A stretch of DNA of 64,000 nucleotides, from contig NZ_JAPVQY010000001.1 of assembly GCF_027257875.1 (NCBI RefSeq), positions 186,001-250,000 of the forward strand, in the 5' to 3' direction. The position numbers were made by a program, and so were the translations under genes. The notes under the pieces were generated by a model. It was given only the letters and a program-made list of their open reading frames with translations, was not told where the DNA came from and searched no databases. This DNA is from Burkholderia sp. IMCC1007. Lineage in GTDB: Bacteria > Pseudomonadota > Gammaproteobacteria > Burkholderiales > Burkholderiaceae. Below, one piece after another: positions 53,326 to 62,542 of the stretch; positions within the stretch are counted from its first letter, which is position 1; each line of letters opens with the position of its first letter.

Positions 53326-54963
53326 TTACGCGGTAACGGCCCGCCAGTGCGACGCATCGCCTGCCGCATGCGCGCGTGCGTGCGCGGACGTCGCGTGTTC
53401 GCCGGCCGGCATCCGGAACACGGACACCGTGTCCGACAACTCGCGGCCTTGCGCCTCGAGCGATTTCGACGCGGCCGCGGCCTGCTCGACGAGCGCCGCG
53501 TTCTGTTGCGTGGTTTCGTCCATCTGCGTGATCGTGAGGTTCACCTGCTCGATGCCGCGGCTCTGCTCGGCCGATGCCGCGGCGATCTCGCCCATGATGT
53601 CGGTTACGCGCGCGACGGCCTGCGTTACGTCCGACATCGTCTTGCCGGCTTCGCCCGCGAGCGCCGAACCGTCCTGGATCGTGCGCACCGACGCGGTGAT
53701 CAGCTCCTTGATTTCCTTCGCGGCGGTCGACGAGCGTTGCGCGAGACTGCGCACCTCGCTCGCGACGACCGCGAAGCCGCGGCCCTGCTCGCCGGCACGC
53801 GCCGCTTCGACGGCCGCGTTCAGCGCGAGGATGTTGGTCTGGAACGCGATGCCTTCGATGATGCCGGTGATGTCCGCGATCTTCGACGAGCTGTGGCCGA
53901 TCTCCGTCATCGTATCGACGACGCGGCCGACCACCGCGCTGCCGCGCTGCGCGACGTCCGACGCATTCGCGGCGAGCGAGCTTGCCTGCTGCGCGTTCTC
54001 GGCGTTCAGGCGCACCGTCGACGTGAATTCCTCCATCGTCGCGGCGGTTTCCTGCAGCGATGCGGCCTGTTCCTCGGTGCGCTGACTCAGGTCGAGGTTG
54101 CCCGACGCGATCTCGCCGACGGCGTGCGCGATGCTGTTCGACGAATCGCGCACGTGGCCGACGATGCCGATCAGCCGCGTGTTCATCGTATGCAGCGCTT
54201 CGAGCAGATCGCGCGTCTCGTCGTTGCCGCTCACGTTGATGCGGCTGCCGAGATCGCCGTCGGCCACCGTGCGGGCGACGTCGACGGCCACGCCGATCGC
54301 CGCGGTGATCTTGCGCGTCATCCACAGGCCGCCGCCCACCGCGACCGCGATCGCGATCAGGCAGATCGCCGACAGCAGGTTGCGCCCGGTCGTGTAGCGA
54401 TCCGAGAATGCCTGCGCGATCGCGACTTCGCGTTCGCGCGTATAGGTTGCGTACGCATCGGTCGCTTGAACCAGTTGCGCGAGCAACGGACGGCAGTGCG
54501 CGTCGATTTCTGCTGTCGCGTCGTCCTTCTTGCCGGCCTGCGCGAGCCCGACGATGTTCAGCGCGACGGGCCCGTAGCTGGTTTCGACCCGCACGATTTC
54601 GCCGACCAGCTCGCGCGCGCGATCGGTCGTGTCGGTCGCATTCGCGACCATGTCCTTCAGTTTCGCGAGATTGTCCTGCACGTCCTTGTGCGCCTGTTGC
54701 ACTTCCGCCAGTTCGAGCGCGATGTCCGATGGCTTGCTCACGAGCACCAGGTTGCGCGCGGCGATCGCGCGCCGGTCCACTGCCGTTCGGATGCGCGCCG
54801 ACACGTTCGCGCGCGCGTTGATGCCGTTCATGTACCGGGAAAACTCGTCGTTGGTATCGGACAGCGCCTTGAGCGCCATGCCGGACACGATCACGACGAC
54901 TGCGGCAAGCAAACCGAAGCCGCCAAGCAGTTTTGCCTTGATGCTGATTCTGGCGATTTTCAC
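53326..54963 (-). CDS. Methyl-accepting chemotaxis protein
   Basis: 545 aa. Membrane helices at about 14-34 and 196-214 flank a four-helix-bundle-like periplasmic sensor; HAMP follows ('VARTVADGDLGSRINVSGND') and the signalling hairpin tip reads 'IAFQTNILALNAAVEAARAG' with 'GFAVVASEVRSLAQRS'. It passes ligand signals to CheA/CheW and the flagellar motor. The start is GTG at 54963 with AGAGGC upstream. No che gene is nearby, as usual for orphan receptors. Ligand unknown. Confidence 0.93.
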   Translation of the reverse strand: MKIARISIKAKLLGGFGLLAAVVVIVSGMALKALSDTNDEFSRYMNGINARANVSARIRTAVDRRAIAARNLVLVSKPSDIALELAEVQQAHKDVQDNLAKLKDMVANATDTTDRARELVGEIVRVETSYGPVALNIVGLAQAGKKDDATAEIDAHCRPLLAQLVQATDAYATYTREREVAIAQAFSDRYTTGRNLLSAICLIAIAVAVGGGLWMTRKITAAIGVAVDVARTVADGDLGSRINVSGNDETRDLLEALHTMNTRLIGIVGHVRDSSNSIAHAVGEIASGNLDLSQRTEEQAASLQETAATMEEFTSTVRLNAENAQQASSLAANASDVAQRGSAVVGRVVDTMTEIGHSSSKIADITGIIEGIAFQTNILALNAAVEAARAGEQGRGFAVVASEVRSLAQRSSTAAKEIKELITASVRTIQDGSALAGEAGKTMSDVTQAVARVTDIMGEIAAASAEQSRGIEQVNLTITQMDETTQQNAALVEQAAAASKSLEAQGRELSDTVSVFRMPAGEHATSAHARAHAAGDASHWRAVTA

Positions 54964-55345
54964 GATGTGCCTCTGTGCGAGTGGTTGGCGATGGGAATTT
55001 ATTGTTCGACCGATACAGGCTCGTGCCATCATTAACGGGCATTCCGGATATTTCTTTACCCGTCGAAAACCCTGATGGCGATTTTTTAAGCGCGCCCAAA
55101 GCCGTGTCGGACGGACATTCCTGGTGTCGATCAGGTATTCGGAATCACCGGCGGGATAATCCGTTCATACGTGGAATTCGACGCCGGTTTTATCGTTTGC
55201 GTTTAATCCCAATTCGTTTAAAGCAAACCCTCCAATAATCGATATCGGCAATGCATCCGATTCGCATTGCGGGTGCTGAATCGGGTTCGGGAACCAGCAG
55301 GGGGCGATACGCGGCAGCGCAACGAGAGATGCCGGTAAACGACAA
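54964..55345. other. Gene-free, comparatively A/T-rich region
   Basis: No coding sequence seen between the chemoreceptor start and the TonB receptor terminator. A/T-rich stretches near 55050-55090 and 55185-55235 could hold the chemoreceptor promoter. Confidence 0.5.
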
Positions 55346-55371
55346 CCGGCGCCCGGTTTCCCGGGCGCCGG
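55346..55371 (-). terminator. Hairpin terminator of the ZnuD-like receptor gene
   Basis: Eleven-bp arms CCGGCGCCCGG (55346-55356) and inverse (55361-55371) with a 4-nt loop, 34 nt after the stop; on the minus strand a T-rich TTGTCGTTT follows. Confidence 0.65.
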
Positions 55372-55405
55372 ACAGGCCCGCGGCAAGCGCCGCAGGGTTC
55401 GGAGA

Positions 55406-57484
55406 TCAGAACGTCGTGCGCAGGCCGGCCATCACGCTGCGGCCGCCTTCCGGCGCGAAGCCGCGCACGACCGAGGTCGCGTAGCGGATGTCCTGGTTCG
55501 TCAGGTTGTCGCCTCGCAGGTACGCGAGCCAGTGCGTCGCGCGCACGCGGAACTTGTAGGTCAGCATCACGCCGAGCGACGTGTAGCCGTCCGTCGAGAA
55601 GTCGTTGTCGGGCACGCGGTGCTGCGACCACGCATGCGTGACCTGCGCGCGTGCGCCGAACGGACCATATCCGTAGTCGGCCGCGAGCGTCGCGCGCAGC
55701 GGCGCGATGCGCGGCAGCGGCTGGCCGGTGTCGACGTTGCGCGCGTGCGTGTAGTCGGCCGTCAGTTCGAGATCGACCGTGTGGCCGCGCCGCGCGAATG
55801 CACGCCACTTGCCGTCCAGCTCGATGCCGTAGAACTCGGCGCGCACGCCGCGATAGATCGCTTCGTTCAGCGCGCCATCGGTGCCGGGCGCGACGGGCTC
55901 GTCGTCGCCGTCCACCACGCGGCCGGTGTTGTACTCGGTCAGGTAGTTCGAGAAGCGGTTGTAGAACACGCCGACGCTGCCGCGGTTCGGCCCGCTCGCA
56001 TAGCGCAGCGACAGGTCGGTCGACACGGCCTTTTCCTTCGACGCGTTCGGATTGCCGATCAGGAACTGCCCGGTCGCATCGTGCGGGCCGTTCGAATACA
56101 GCTCGTAGAAGGTCGGCGCGCGTTCGGTGTACGCGACGTTCGCCGCGACGGACCAAACCGGCGTCAGCGAGAACAGCGCGCCCGCCGACAGGCTGCCCGC
56201 GTTGAAGTCGCGCGGCTGCGCGCCCGCGAATTTCTCGACGCCGGCCGGATCGGGCTCGACCTTCACGTGCTCGAAGCGGCCGCCGACGCTCAGTTTCAGC
56301 GCTGGGACGACCTGCCACTCCTCGAGGCCGAACAGCGCGACGCTGTTGGTGCGCGTGGACGGCACGAGCAATTCGTCGCCGAGTGCGGAAAACGTGTTCT
56401 GGCCGAACTGCACGCCGATCGCGCCTTCGAACGGGCCGAGCTTGCGGTGCCGCGCTTCGATGCGCGCCTCGTACCCGCGATTGCGGAAGGTGGTCGCCGT
56501 CTCGCCGTTGTCGACTTCCTTGTGCCGGTAGTCGGTGTACGCGAAGTCGAATTTCAGCTTCGTGAACGGTCCGCTCAGGTTGCGCACCTCGGACGCGAAC
56601 GCGAGGCGTTCCTGACGCATGCGCAGCCGCACGTCGTCCTCGGCGACGGAGCCGTAGTTCGATTCGTAGCCGCTGTACGACAGCCCCGCGAAGCCGTCCG
56701 TCCACGTGTACGACGCACCGACCGCGCCACCGTGCACGCGGCCGTCGCTGTTCGGCACGCTGCCTTCGGGTTGCGGCGTGTCGGGGCCGTCGAGCGCGCG
56801 TTGCTGGCTGCTGCGCGCATAGCCGGGAATCCGCAGCTTGCTCGCCTCGCGATCGAACGCGTCGACGTGGAATGCGAAGCGGCCGTTGCCGCCTTCGACC
56901 TGCGCGGCGCCGCCACGAACCGAATTCGCGCCGCCGTAGCGCGCGTCGAGCGCACCCGTCACGCCTTCGATCGCTTCGCGCGGAATCCGGTTGTCGATGG
57001 TGTTGACGACGCCGCCGACCGCGTTGCCGCCGTACAGCAGCGCGGCCGGGCCGCGCACGATCTCGACGCGCTCGATCGACAGCGGATCCTGCGGCACCGC
57101 ATGGTCGTACGACAGCGACGACGCGTCGTAGGCCGCGACGCCGTTCTGCAGCAGCCGGATCCGGTCGCCGTCCATCCCGCGGATGATCGGACGGCCGACC
57201 ATCGGCCCGTAGGTGGTGGTCGACACGCCGGGCAGCCCGTTGAGCGTTTCGCCGAGCGAATCGGCCTGGCGGCGCGTGAGCGCGTCGCCGGACAGTTGCG
57301 TGGTCGGCGCGACCAGTTCGGTGTCGCCGAGCGGGTTCGCGGTCACGAAGATCGGGGCGAGCGTCGTGGCCGCCGGCGGATTCGCCGGGGTGGTCGTATC
57401 GGTTTGCGCGTGCGCGATGGCGGCGAACAGCATCAACGGAACGGGCGAAAGCGGGCGAAGCGGTAGACAAGGGAGGTCGCGCAT
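55406..57484 (-). CDS. TonB-dependent receptor, ZnuD-like (probable zinc uptake)
   Basis: 692 aa: signal peptide ('LPLRPLSPVPLMLFAAIAHA'), TonB-box region 'TTLAPIFVTANPLGDTE', plug with 'GRPIIRGMDGDRIRLLQNGV', 'SYDHAVPQDPLSIERVEIVR' and 'GGNAVGGVVNTIDNRIPREA', and a barrel ending 'SVMAGLRTTF'. The RGMDGDRIRLLQNGV and NAVGGVVNTIDNRIP segments are those of ZnuD-type receptors. A Zur-box-like palindrome lies in the upstream region, supporting zinc. His-rich extracellular loops seen in some ZnuD proteins are not obvious here. The start at 57484 gives the signal peptide; a frame to 57598 crosses the likely promoter. Confidence 0.88.
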   Translation of the reverse strand: MRDLPCLPLRPLSPVPLMLFAAIAHAQTDTTTPANPPAATTLAPIFVTANPLGDTELVAPTTQLSGDALTRRQADSLGETLNGLPGVSTTTYGPMVGRPIIRGMDGDRIRLLQNGVAAYDASSLSYDHAVPQDPLSIERVEIVRGPAALLYGGNAVGGVVNTIDNRIPREAIEGVTGALDARYGGANSVRGGAAQVEGGNGRFAFHVDAFDREASKLRIPGYARSSQQRALDGPDTPQPEGSVPNSDGRVHGGAVGASYTWTDGFAGLSYSGYESNYGSVAEDDVRLRMRQERLAFASEVRNLSGPFTKLKFDFAYTDYRHKEVDNGETATTFRNRGYEARIEARHRKLGPFEGAIGVQFGQNTFSALGDELLVPSTRTNSVALFGLEEWQVVPALKLSVGGRFEHVKVEPDPAGVEKFAGAQPRDFNAGSLSAGALFSLTPVWSVAANVAYTERAPTFYELYSNGPHDATGQFLIGNPNASKEKAVSTDLSLRYASGPNRGSVGVFYNRFSNYLTEYNTGRVVDGDDEPVAPGTDGALNEAIYRGVRAEFYGIELDGKWRAFARRGHTVDLELTADYTHARNVDTGQPLPRIAPLRATLAADYGYGPFGARAQVTHAWSQHRVPDNDFSTDGYTSLGVMLTYKFRVRATHWLAYLRGDNLTNQDIRYATSVVRGFAPEGGRSVMAGLRTTF

Positions 57485-57539
57485 GGTCGATAAATCGGTT
57501 GGAGTCGGATCGGAAAACGAGACATACGGATCACGGCTG

Positions 57540-57560
57540 GATACGATATATTGTTGCATC
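57540..57560 (-). promoter_or_regulatory. Second, imperfect Zur-like palindrome
   Basis: 21 bp beginning GATACGATA and ending GTTGCATC; six of nine arm positions match their mirror. It lies between the strong palindrome and the receptor start and could be a weaker operator or contain the -10 region. Confidence 0.35.
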
Positions 57561-57642
57561 ACTGGCGCGCAGTGACCCGTTGGGACATGACTCGGCATGG
57601 CCCGGCCACCCTGATGGAACGTTTTGAGGCGGACGAGGACGC

Positions 57643-57665
57643 GAAATGATATGTTATATCATTTC
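57643..57665 (-). promoter_or_regulatory. Zur-box-like operator of the ZnuD-like receptor
   Basis: Perfect palindrome with 10-bp arms GAAATGATAT / ATATCATTTC and a 3-nt centre, 159 bp before the receptor ATG. It closely fits the proteobacterial Zur consensus (GAAATGTTATA-type arms around a short centre). It stands in the gap between the LysR and receptor genes. Confidence 0.7.
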
Positions 57666-57867
57666 AAATTAAAAGCCTGGCCGACCGGAACGCGGGATTT
57701 CCGCCGGGTGATCGAAACGGTGGATGGAGCGGTGGGGTAGTGCGCGACGCGAAGTCAGCGCGACGCGACAGGGGCCGGTTGCGACGACGGGCACGCGATG
57801 CTTCGCGGCCTCACGCGCACCCGAAACAGTCCGGCGAATGGGACGGAAGAAACGAATGCGTGGCCCG

Positions 57868-58767
57868 TCATGCGCGCGCCGCCGGTCCATCCTCGGGGCG
57901 CAATGCGCGCCTGAGCTGTTCGGTGAGAAAGAGCCAGGCTGCCTGCTGGGCTGCGTTGCGCTTTGCACTTTCGTGCGACACCAGCCAGAGCGTCAGGTAA
58001 TGCTTCTTCGCGTCGGGAAACACGCGAGCGAGGCCCGGTTCGCGGTCCGCGAGCACGCACCACAGCGGCGCAACGCCGCCGCCGGACAGGACCGCGCTCC
58101 TGAGCGCATCCCATGAATTGACCTTCGTGCTGACGCGCGCGTCGTGCGGCGCGTATTCGCGCAGCCAGTCCGCGAACGGCTTCGGGATGTCTCCGCCCCA
58201 GCCGACCCAGGTGCCCGTCATCTCCGGATCGCGCCGACCGGCCGGCCCGTAGACCGCGACCTCGACTTCCCCGAGCGCCACGCTGTCGAGCCGTGCCGGC
58301 GCTTCGCGCGACACGCAGATGCCGAGATCGGCGCTGCGCTCCGTCACGACCGCCAGCGGATCGCCGACGTTGCTCACGTCGAGATTGACGAACGGATTGC
58401 GTTGATGAAACGCGACGATGTCGGCAATGAATGCGTCGCCGAGCGATGCGGAAACCGCGAGCCGGACGGTGCCTTCGATCCCGCCGTGCGTGCGTTCCCG
58501 GAGGGTGGACAGCACGCTCGCTTCGGCTTGCATCCGTGACGCGACCGAGAGGACCGCGCGCCCGGCGGCCGTCAGCTGGAAGCCGCCGTCGTCGAGCACG
58601 AACAGCTGCGAACCCACCGATTTCTCCAGTACATCCACACGCCGGCTCACCGTGGTTCTGTCTACGCCCAGCACTTTTCCGGCAGCCAGATAGGAGCCCG
58701 ATTCAGCGACAGCGAGGAAATATCGAAGGTCATCCCATTTGACTGCGGTATGTGTGTGATTTTGCAT
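57868..58767 (-). CDS. LysR-family transcriptional regulator
   Basis: 299 aa. N-terminal winged HTH ('WDDLRYFLAVAESGSYLAAG', 'VLGVDRTTVSRRVDVLEKSV') and a periplasmic-binding-protein-type effector domain ('GTVRLAVSASLGDAFIADIV'). It diverges from the two Rieske oxygenase genes with 120 bp between, the classical place for a LysR activator. A CTACACTT/AAGTGTAG palindrome lies in that gap. Confidence 0.92.
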   Translation of the reverse strand: MQNHTHTAVKWDDLRYFLAVAESGSYLAAGKVLGVDRTTVSRRVDVLEKSVGSQLFVLDDGGFQLTAAGRAVLSVASRMQAEASVLSTLRERTHGGIEGTVRLAVSASLGDAFIADIVAFHQRNPFVNLDVSNVGDPLAVVTERSADLGICVSREAPARLDSVALGEVEVAVYGPAGRRDPEMTGTWVGWGGDIPKPFADWLREYAPHDARVSTKVNSWDALRSAVLSGGGVAPLWCVLADREPGLARVFPDAKKHYLTLWLVSHESAKRNAAQQAAWLFLTEQLRRALRPEDGPAARA

Positions 58768-58811
58768 GGCGGGGGTGCAAATAAACTCATTTTCTGGTTG
58801 TTCGGCGTTCT

Positions 58812-58832
58812 CTACACTTGGCCGAAGTGTAG
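58812..58832. promoter_or_regulatory. Probable LysR-regulator binding site
   Basis: CTACACTT (58812-58819) and its exact inverse AAGTGTAG (58825-58832) with a 5-bp centre lie midway in the 120-bp divergent gap. The T-N11-A core expected for LysR sites is present within it. Binding is inferred. Confidence 0.6.
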
Positions 58833-58887
58833 CGAACTATGCGACTGAATAGTCATTGAACCTTCGATCAACATGCAGGAGCCTTGA

Positions 58888-60054
58888 ATGCAGCATTACG
58901 CGAAAATCATTTCCCGGATGCCCACCCGATACGCGCGCGGTTGGCATTGCTTCGGACTGGAACGCGATATTCGGATGGGAGAAATCACGAGTCTCGAAGC
59001 GTTCGGAACGCGGCTGGTCGCGTATCGCGGCGAAGACGGAAAAATCCGGGTATTCGACGGCGTGTGCCCGCACATGGGCGCCAATCTCGCGCTCGGAACG
59101 GTGAAGGGCAACAATCTCGAATGCCCGTTTCACTCGTGGCAGTGGGGCGACGGCAATCAATGCCAGCATATTCCGTATGCGTCGCGCATTCCGATGAAAG
59201 CGCGTATTCGCGAATGGGACACGATGATCGAAAACGAACTGCTGTTCGTGTGGCACGATCACGAGGAAAAGCCGCCGATCGACGAACAGCGGATCCCACC
59301 GCATCGTTGCTGTCACGAGACCGGCTGGTCGGACTGGGTCGTCATCAGCCGGCCTGCGAATACCAACTGCCGCGAGCTGATCGACAACCTGTCCGACGTT
59401 TATCATTTCGAGCCGGTTCACGGTTCCCCCGTGAGCAGCTTCATCAACGTCGCCGAAGGCCATACCTATTGCCAGATGCTGACGGGGGGCAATCAGCTGA
59501 TCGGAACCGGCGACAGCCTGCGCAGCACCGCTTACTACTACGGCCCGTCGTACGTGATCGCCGACATGGATGCCGAAATGTGGGGACATCGGCTGGAATG
59601 CATCATGATGATCGGCAGCGTGCCGATCCACCAGGACAAGTTCATGATGCACTTCGGGATGAAGGTCCGCGCGGTACCCGAACTGTCGTTTTCCGAGAAC
59701 CAGAAACTGATTGCTGCGTACATCGCGAACGGGCAGGAAACCTTCTTCCAGGACCTGCGCATCTGGGACCAGAAGACCCGCGTCGACAATCCCGTCCTGT
59801 GCGACGGCGACGGCCCCGTCTATCAGCTGCGCGACTGGTATCAGCAGTTTTATGTCGACCGCAGCGACGTTGCGCCGTCGATCGCCGACAAGCACGTCTA
59901 CGTGACCCGGCGCCGCGACGATACGCGCCAGTGGGTACTCGAGGAACACGGGTTCGATCTCGACCGGCAGGATCCGGTCCAGATCGTCCGCTCGTTCGAC
60001 GAAGCGCGCGGAGCGGCGAAACCGCAGCAAGAAGTTGCCACGACTGGCAAGTAA
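58888..60054 (+). CDS. Rieske-type oxygenase, large subunit (KshA/aromatic ring-hydroxylating type) 1
   Basis: 388 aa. Rieske [2Fe-2S] ligands Cys60, His62, Cys79, His82 ('CPHMGANL', 'CPFHSWQWG'); mononuclear iron ligands in 'NLSDVYHFEPVHG': Asp170 bridge, His173 and His178. 'DGDGPVYQLRDWYQQF' near the end is shared with the next gene. It resembles single-component-oxygenase subunits such as KshA (3-ketosteroid 9-alpha-hydroxylase) and VanA-like enzymes more than two-subunit dioxygenases. The ferredoxin reductase it needs is not encoded here. LysR-controlled, and first of two. Confidence 0.9.
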   Translation: MQHYAKIISRMPTRYARGWHCFGLERDIRMGEITSLEAFGTRLVAYRGEDGKIRVFDGVCPHMGANLALGTVKGNNLECPFHSWQWGDGNQCQHIPYASRIPMKARIREWDTMIENELLFVWHDHEEKPPIDEQRIPPHRCCHETGWSDWVVISRPANTNCRELIDNLSDVYHFEPVHGSPVSSFINVAEGHTYCQMLTGGNQLIGTGDSLRSTAYYYGPSYVIADMDAEMWGHRLECIMMIGSVPIHQDKFMMHFGMKVRAVPELSFSENQKLIAAYIANGQETFFQDLRIWDQKTRVDNPVLCDGDGPVYQLRDWYQQFYVDRSDVAPSIADKHVYVTRRRDDTRQWVLEEHGFDLDRQDPVQIVRSFDEARGAAKPQQEVATTGK

Positions 60055-60071
60055 ATAGACAGGAGACACGC

Positions 60072-61028
60072 ATGACATCGGATTACTTCTCCGGTAAATA
60101 CCCGAAAGGTTGGTTCGCAGTCCTTTTTTCTGACGAGATCAGGCCGGGCGAGGTCAAGTCGCTGAGCTACTTCGGCCGGGAATACGTCGCGTTTCGCGGC
60201 GAAAGCGGGCAGGTATCGGTCCTCGATGCGTTCTGTCCGCACCTCGGCGCACATCTCGGCGACGGCCGGTGTCAGGGAGACACGATCGTCTGTCCGTTCC
60301 ACGAATGGCGCTTCTCGCAAACCGGCGCATGCGTCGACGTGCCGTACGCGAAACGCATTCCGATCAAGGCCAAGGAGGGTGCGCTGGCCGCGCATCCGGT
60401 GCGCGAGATCAACCAGATCGTCCACATGTGGTTCGATCCGGCCGGCGGACCACCCACCTGGGAACTGCCCGTCGACCCCGCGATGAACGGCGCCGACGGC
60501 TGGACGCGCTGGTACTTCAAGCGCTGGCGGGTGCGCACGCAGGGCAAGGAGATCATCGAGAACCTCGTCGATGCGCCGCATTTCACGTACGTGCACGGCT
60601 CGCCGATCGAGGACATCGCCGTGCATTTCGACGGCCATATCGCGTCGCAACGCTCGACGATCGGCGGGCATCCGACGCTCGGCAAGCGGCTCACGACCGA
60701 GGCGACCTACTACGGTCCTGCCGTGATGCACGTCTCGATGGAGGGAACCTACGCGAGCAAGCAGGTGAACATCCACACGCCAATCGATACCGAACACGTG
60801 GACGTCTGCTACGGGATCAAGATCCAGCGCGATCCGGCGCTGCCCGACACCGATGCGATCGCGCAGGAATACGCGCGCTTCGCGCACGACGCGTTCGACC
60901 AGGATGTCGTGCTGTGGAGGAGAAAGATCTATCGCGCGGCACCGCTGTTGTGCGACGGCGACGGTCCGCTGTTCCAGTTGCGCGACTGGTATCGGCAGTT
61001 CTTCCCGGAGCCGGCACCGGCGAACTGA
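60072..61028 (+). CDS. Rieske-type oxygenase, large subunit 2
   Basis: 318 aa. Rieske ligands Cys55, His57, Cys74, His77 ('CPHLGAHLGDG', 'CPFHEWRFS'); iron ligands Asp167, His170, His175 in 'NLVDAPHFTYVHGSP'. It shares 'DGDGPLFQLRDWYRQF' at its end with oxygenase 1 and is co-transcribed (17-nt gap, AGGAGA). The two are paralogues about 70 residues apart in length and could hydroxylate successive positions or form a mixed complex; separate single-type enzymes are more usual for this family. Confidence 0.88.
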   Translation: MTSDYFSGKYPKGWFAVLFSDEIRPGEVKSLSYFGREYVAFRGESGQVSVLDAFCPHLGAHLGDGRCQGDTIVCPFHEWRFSQTGACVDVPYAKRIPIKAKEGALAAHPVREINQIVHMWFDPAGGPPTWELPVDPAMNGADGWTRWYFKRWRVRTQGKEIIENLVDAPHFTYVHGSPIEDIAVHFDGHIASQRSTIGGHPTLGKRLTTEATYYGPAVMHVSMEGTYASKQVNIHTPIDTEHVDVCYGIKIQRDPALPDTDAIAQEYARFAHDAFDQDVVLWRRKIYRAAPLLCDGDGPLFQLRDWYRQFFPEPAPAN

Positions 61029-61048
61029 GTGCGCCGTGCGGCCGGGCA

Positions 61049-61079
61049 CGCCGCCGCGATCGAATGCGCCGCGGCGGCG
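61049..61079. terminator. Hairpin between the oxygenase operon and the converging exported protein gene
   Basis: Ten-bp perfect stem (61049-61058 with 61070-61079, core GCCGCCGCG) and an 11-nt loop, 20 nt after the oxygenase stop and 17 nt from the other stop. A two-way terminator is likely. Confidence 0.5.
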
Positions 61080-61096
61080 CGACACTCATCTGCGCA

Positions 61097-62542
61097 TCAC
61101 GGCGCGAAGAACACGTCGGTGCGGTTCGTCAGGTTGCCCGCGTTGGTCTGGACGAAGAACGGATGGAACGACGACGACGGGAGCACGTCGAGCCCTTGGT
61201 AGTCGCCGATGAAGAACCCTTCGGCGTTGGGCGCGAGCTTCATGTCGAACGGGCCGCCGACGCGCCGCTCGTCGGCGAACGTGGCGCCGCCGTCGTGCGA
61301 GATCTTGCGCCAGAAGCCGGTCGGCAGCGTCGTCGTGTTGCCCGCCTGCAGGTCGCGGAAGTCGTAGTACGTGACCATCACCGCACCCGTGTTGTCGACG
61401 CGCACCGACGGATTGAACGCGGGGCGCCCGGTCGGCGTGTTCACCTGTTGCGGCGCGCTCCAGGTCGCGCCGCCGTCCTTCGACGTCGATATCGCGATCT
61501 CGTCGTACGTGCCGCCGTTGAAGCGGCTGTCCTGCCACACGACGTAGAGTTGCCCCGATGCCGGGTCGATCGCCGGCTCGGGAATGATGTCGCCGGTGCG
61601 CACGGGTTCGCCGGTGTTCGGATCCGTGACGCCGACGGTCTGCAGCCCCGCGATGATCTGCGGCTTGGTCCACGTCGCGCCGTCGTCGGTCGACTTGATG
61701 AACGCGACCTTGCCGGCCGCCTTGCTGAACGGCGGCTGGATCAGGTCGAAGAAATCGTACAGCGTGCCGCTTTTCGGATCGACGACGATCTGGTTGCCGA
61801 TCGTCTGCTGGCGCGACGGCACGGCGACGATGACCTTCGCGGCGCTCCACGTCTTGCCGCCGTCGGTCGTCTTCGAGAACAGCGTCGGCCCGCGGTACGC
61901 CTGCGTGTGCAGGTTCGCGTACGGGTTGCCGTTCGGCAGTTCGAGGCGGTCCCATACCGCATACGCGGTGCCGGCCTTCACGGGGTTGGCCGTCACCGAT
62001 TCCTTGTCGTTGAAGAACTGGGTCGTCGGTTCGTCGTTCGCGATCAGCACGGCCGGGCTGCTCCACGTCTGTCCGCCGTCGGTCGACACCGACGCGCCGA
62101 CCGCGTTGCTGTTGTTCGACTGGTTGAACGAGATCGACACCGAGTACGCGGTGCCGTCCGGCCCGAACGATACCCACGGATCGGACGCGCGCTCGTACTT
62201 GAGCCCGCCCGGCGCACATGCGCTGAACGGCTGCGGCGTACGCGCCCAGGTTGCGCCCGCATCGAACGTATAGCCGGCGACGAGCCCGTGGGCGCCGCCG
62301 TTCGACCAGCGGTCCTGCTGCCACACGCCGATCATGTTGTTCGGGTTCGCCGGGTTGACCGCGAGCCACGGTTCGACTTCTGCATTCACGTAGTTGGTGC
62401 CGGGGCCGCCGATGGTGCACGCGGCGAACGGGCTCGGGCCGGACACGACGACGGGGTCGGCGTGCGCGGCAGCGGCGGCGGCAAGCGCCATCGCGGCGGA
62501 CAGGCGGGTGACAAGCGGATGGGACACGATCATGCGTCGCAT
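61097..62542 (-). CDS. Exported Asp-box (sialidase-fold) protein
   Basis: 481 aa with signal peptide ('LVTRLSAAMALAAAAAAHAD'). At least five Asp-box repeats are visible: 'STDGGQTWSSP', 'TTDGGKTWSAA', 'STDDGATWTKP', 'SKDGGATWSAP' and 'SHDGGATFAD', as in six-bladed beta-propellers of sialidases and related glycosidases. The sialidase Arg triad and a FRIP-type motif are not evident, so sialidase activity should not be assumed. Probably a periplasmic or secreted carbohydrate- or protein-binding propeller. The start at 62542 has GAGGAG upstream. Confidence 0.83.
   Translation of the reverse strand: MRRMIVSHPLVTRLSAAMALAAAAAAHADPVVVSGPSPFAACTIGGPGTNYVNAEVEPWLAVNPANPNNMIGVWQQDRWSNGGAHGLVAGYTFDAGATWARTPQPFSACAPGGLKYERASDPWVSFGPDGTAYSVSISFNQSNNSNAVGASVSTDGGQTWSSPAVLIANDEPTTQFFNDKESVTANPVKAGTAYAVWDRLELPNGNPYANLHTQAYRGPTLFSKTTDGGKTWSAAKVIVAVPSRQQTIGNQIVVDPKSGTLYDFFDLIQPPFSKAAGKVAFIKSTDDGATWTKPQIIAGLQTVGVTDPNTGEPVRTGDIIPEPAIDPASGQLYVVWQDSRFNGGTYDEIAISTSKDGGATWSAPQQVNTPTGRPAFNPSVRVDNTGAVMVTYYDFRDLQAGNTTTLPTGFWRKISHDGGATFADERRVGGPFDMKLAPNAEGFFIGDYQGLDVLPSSSFHPFFVQTNAGNLTNRTDVFFAP

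Noticed and set aside
52870-55035. Plus-strand frame of 721 codons over the repeat region and chemoreceptor
   Set aside because: Antisense of a clear chemoreceptor; the part over the repeat has no protein character.
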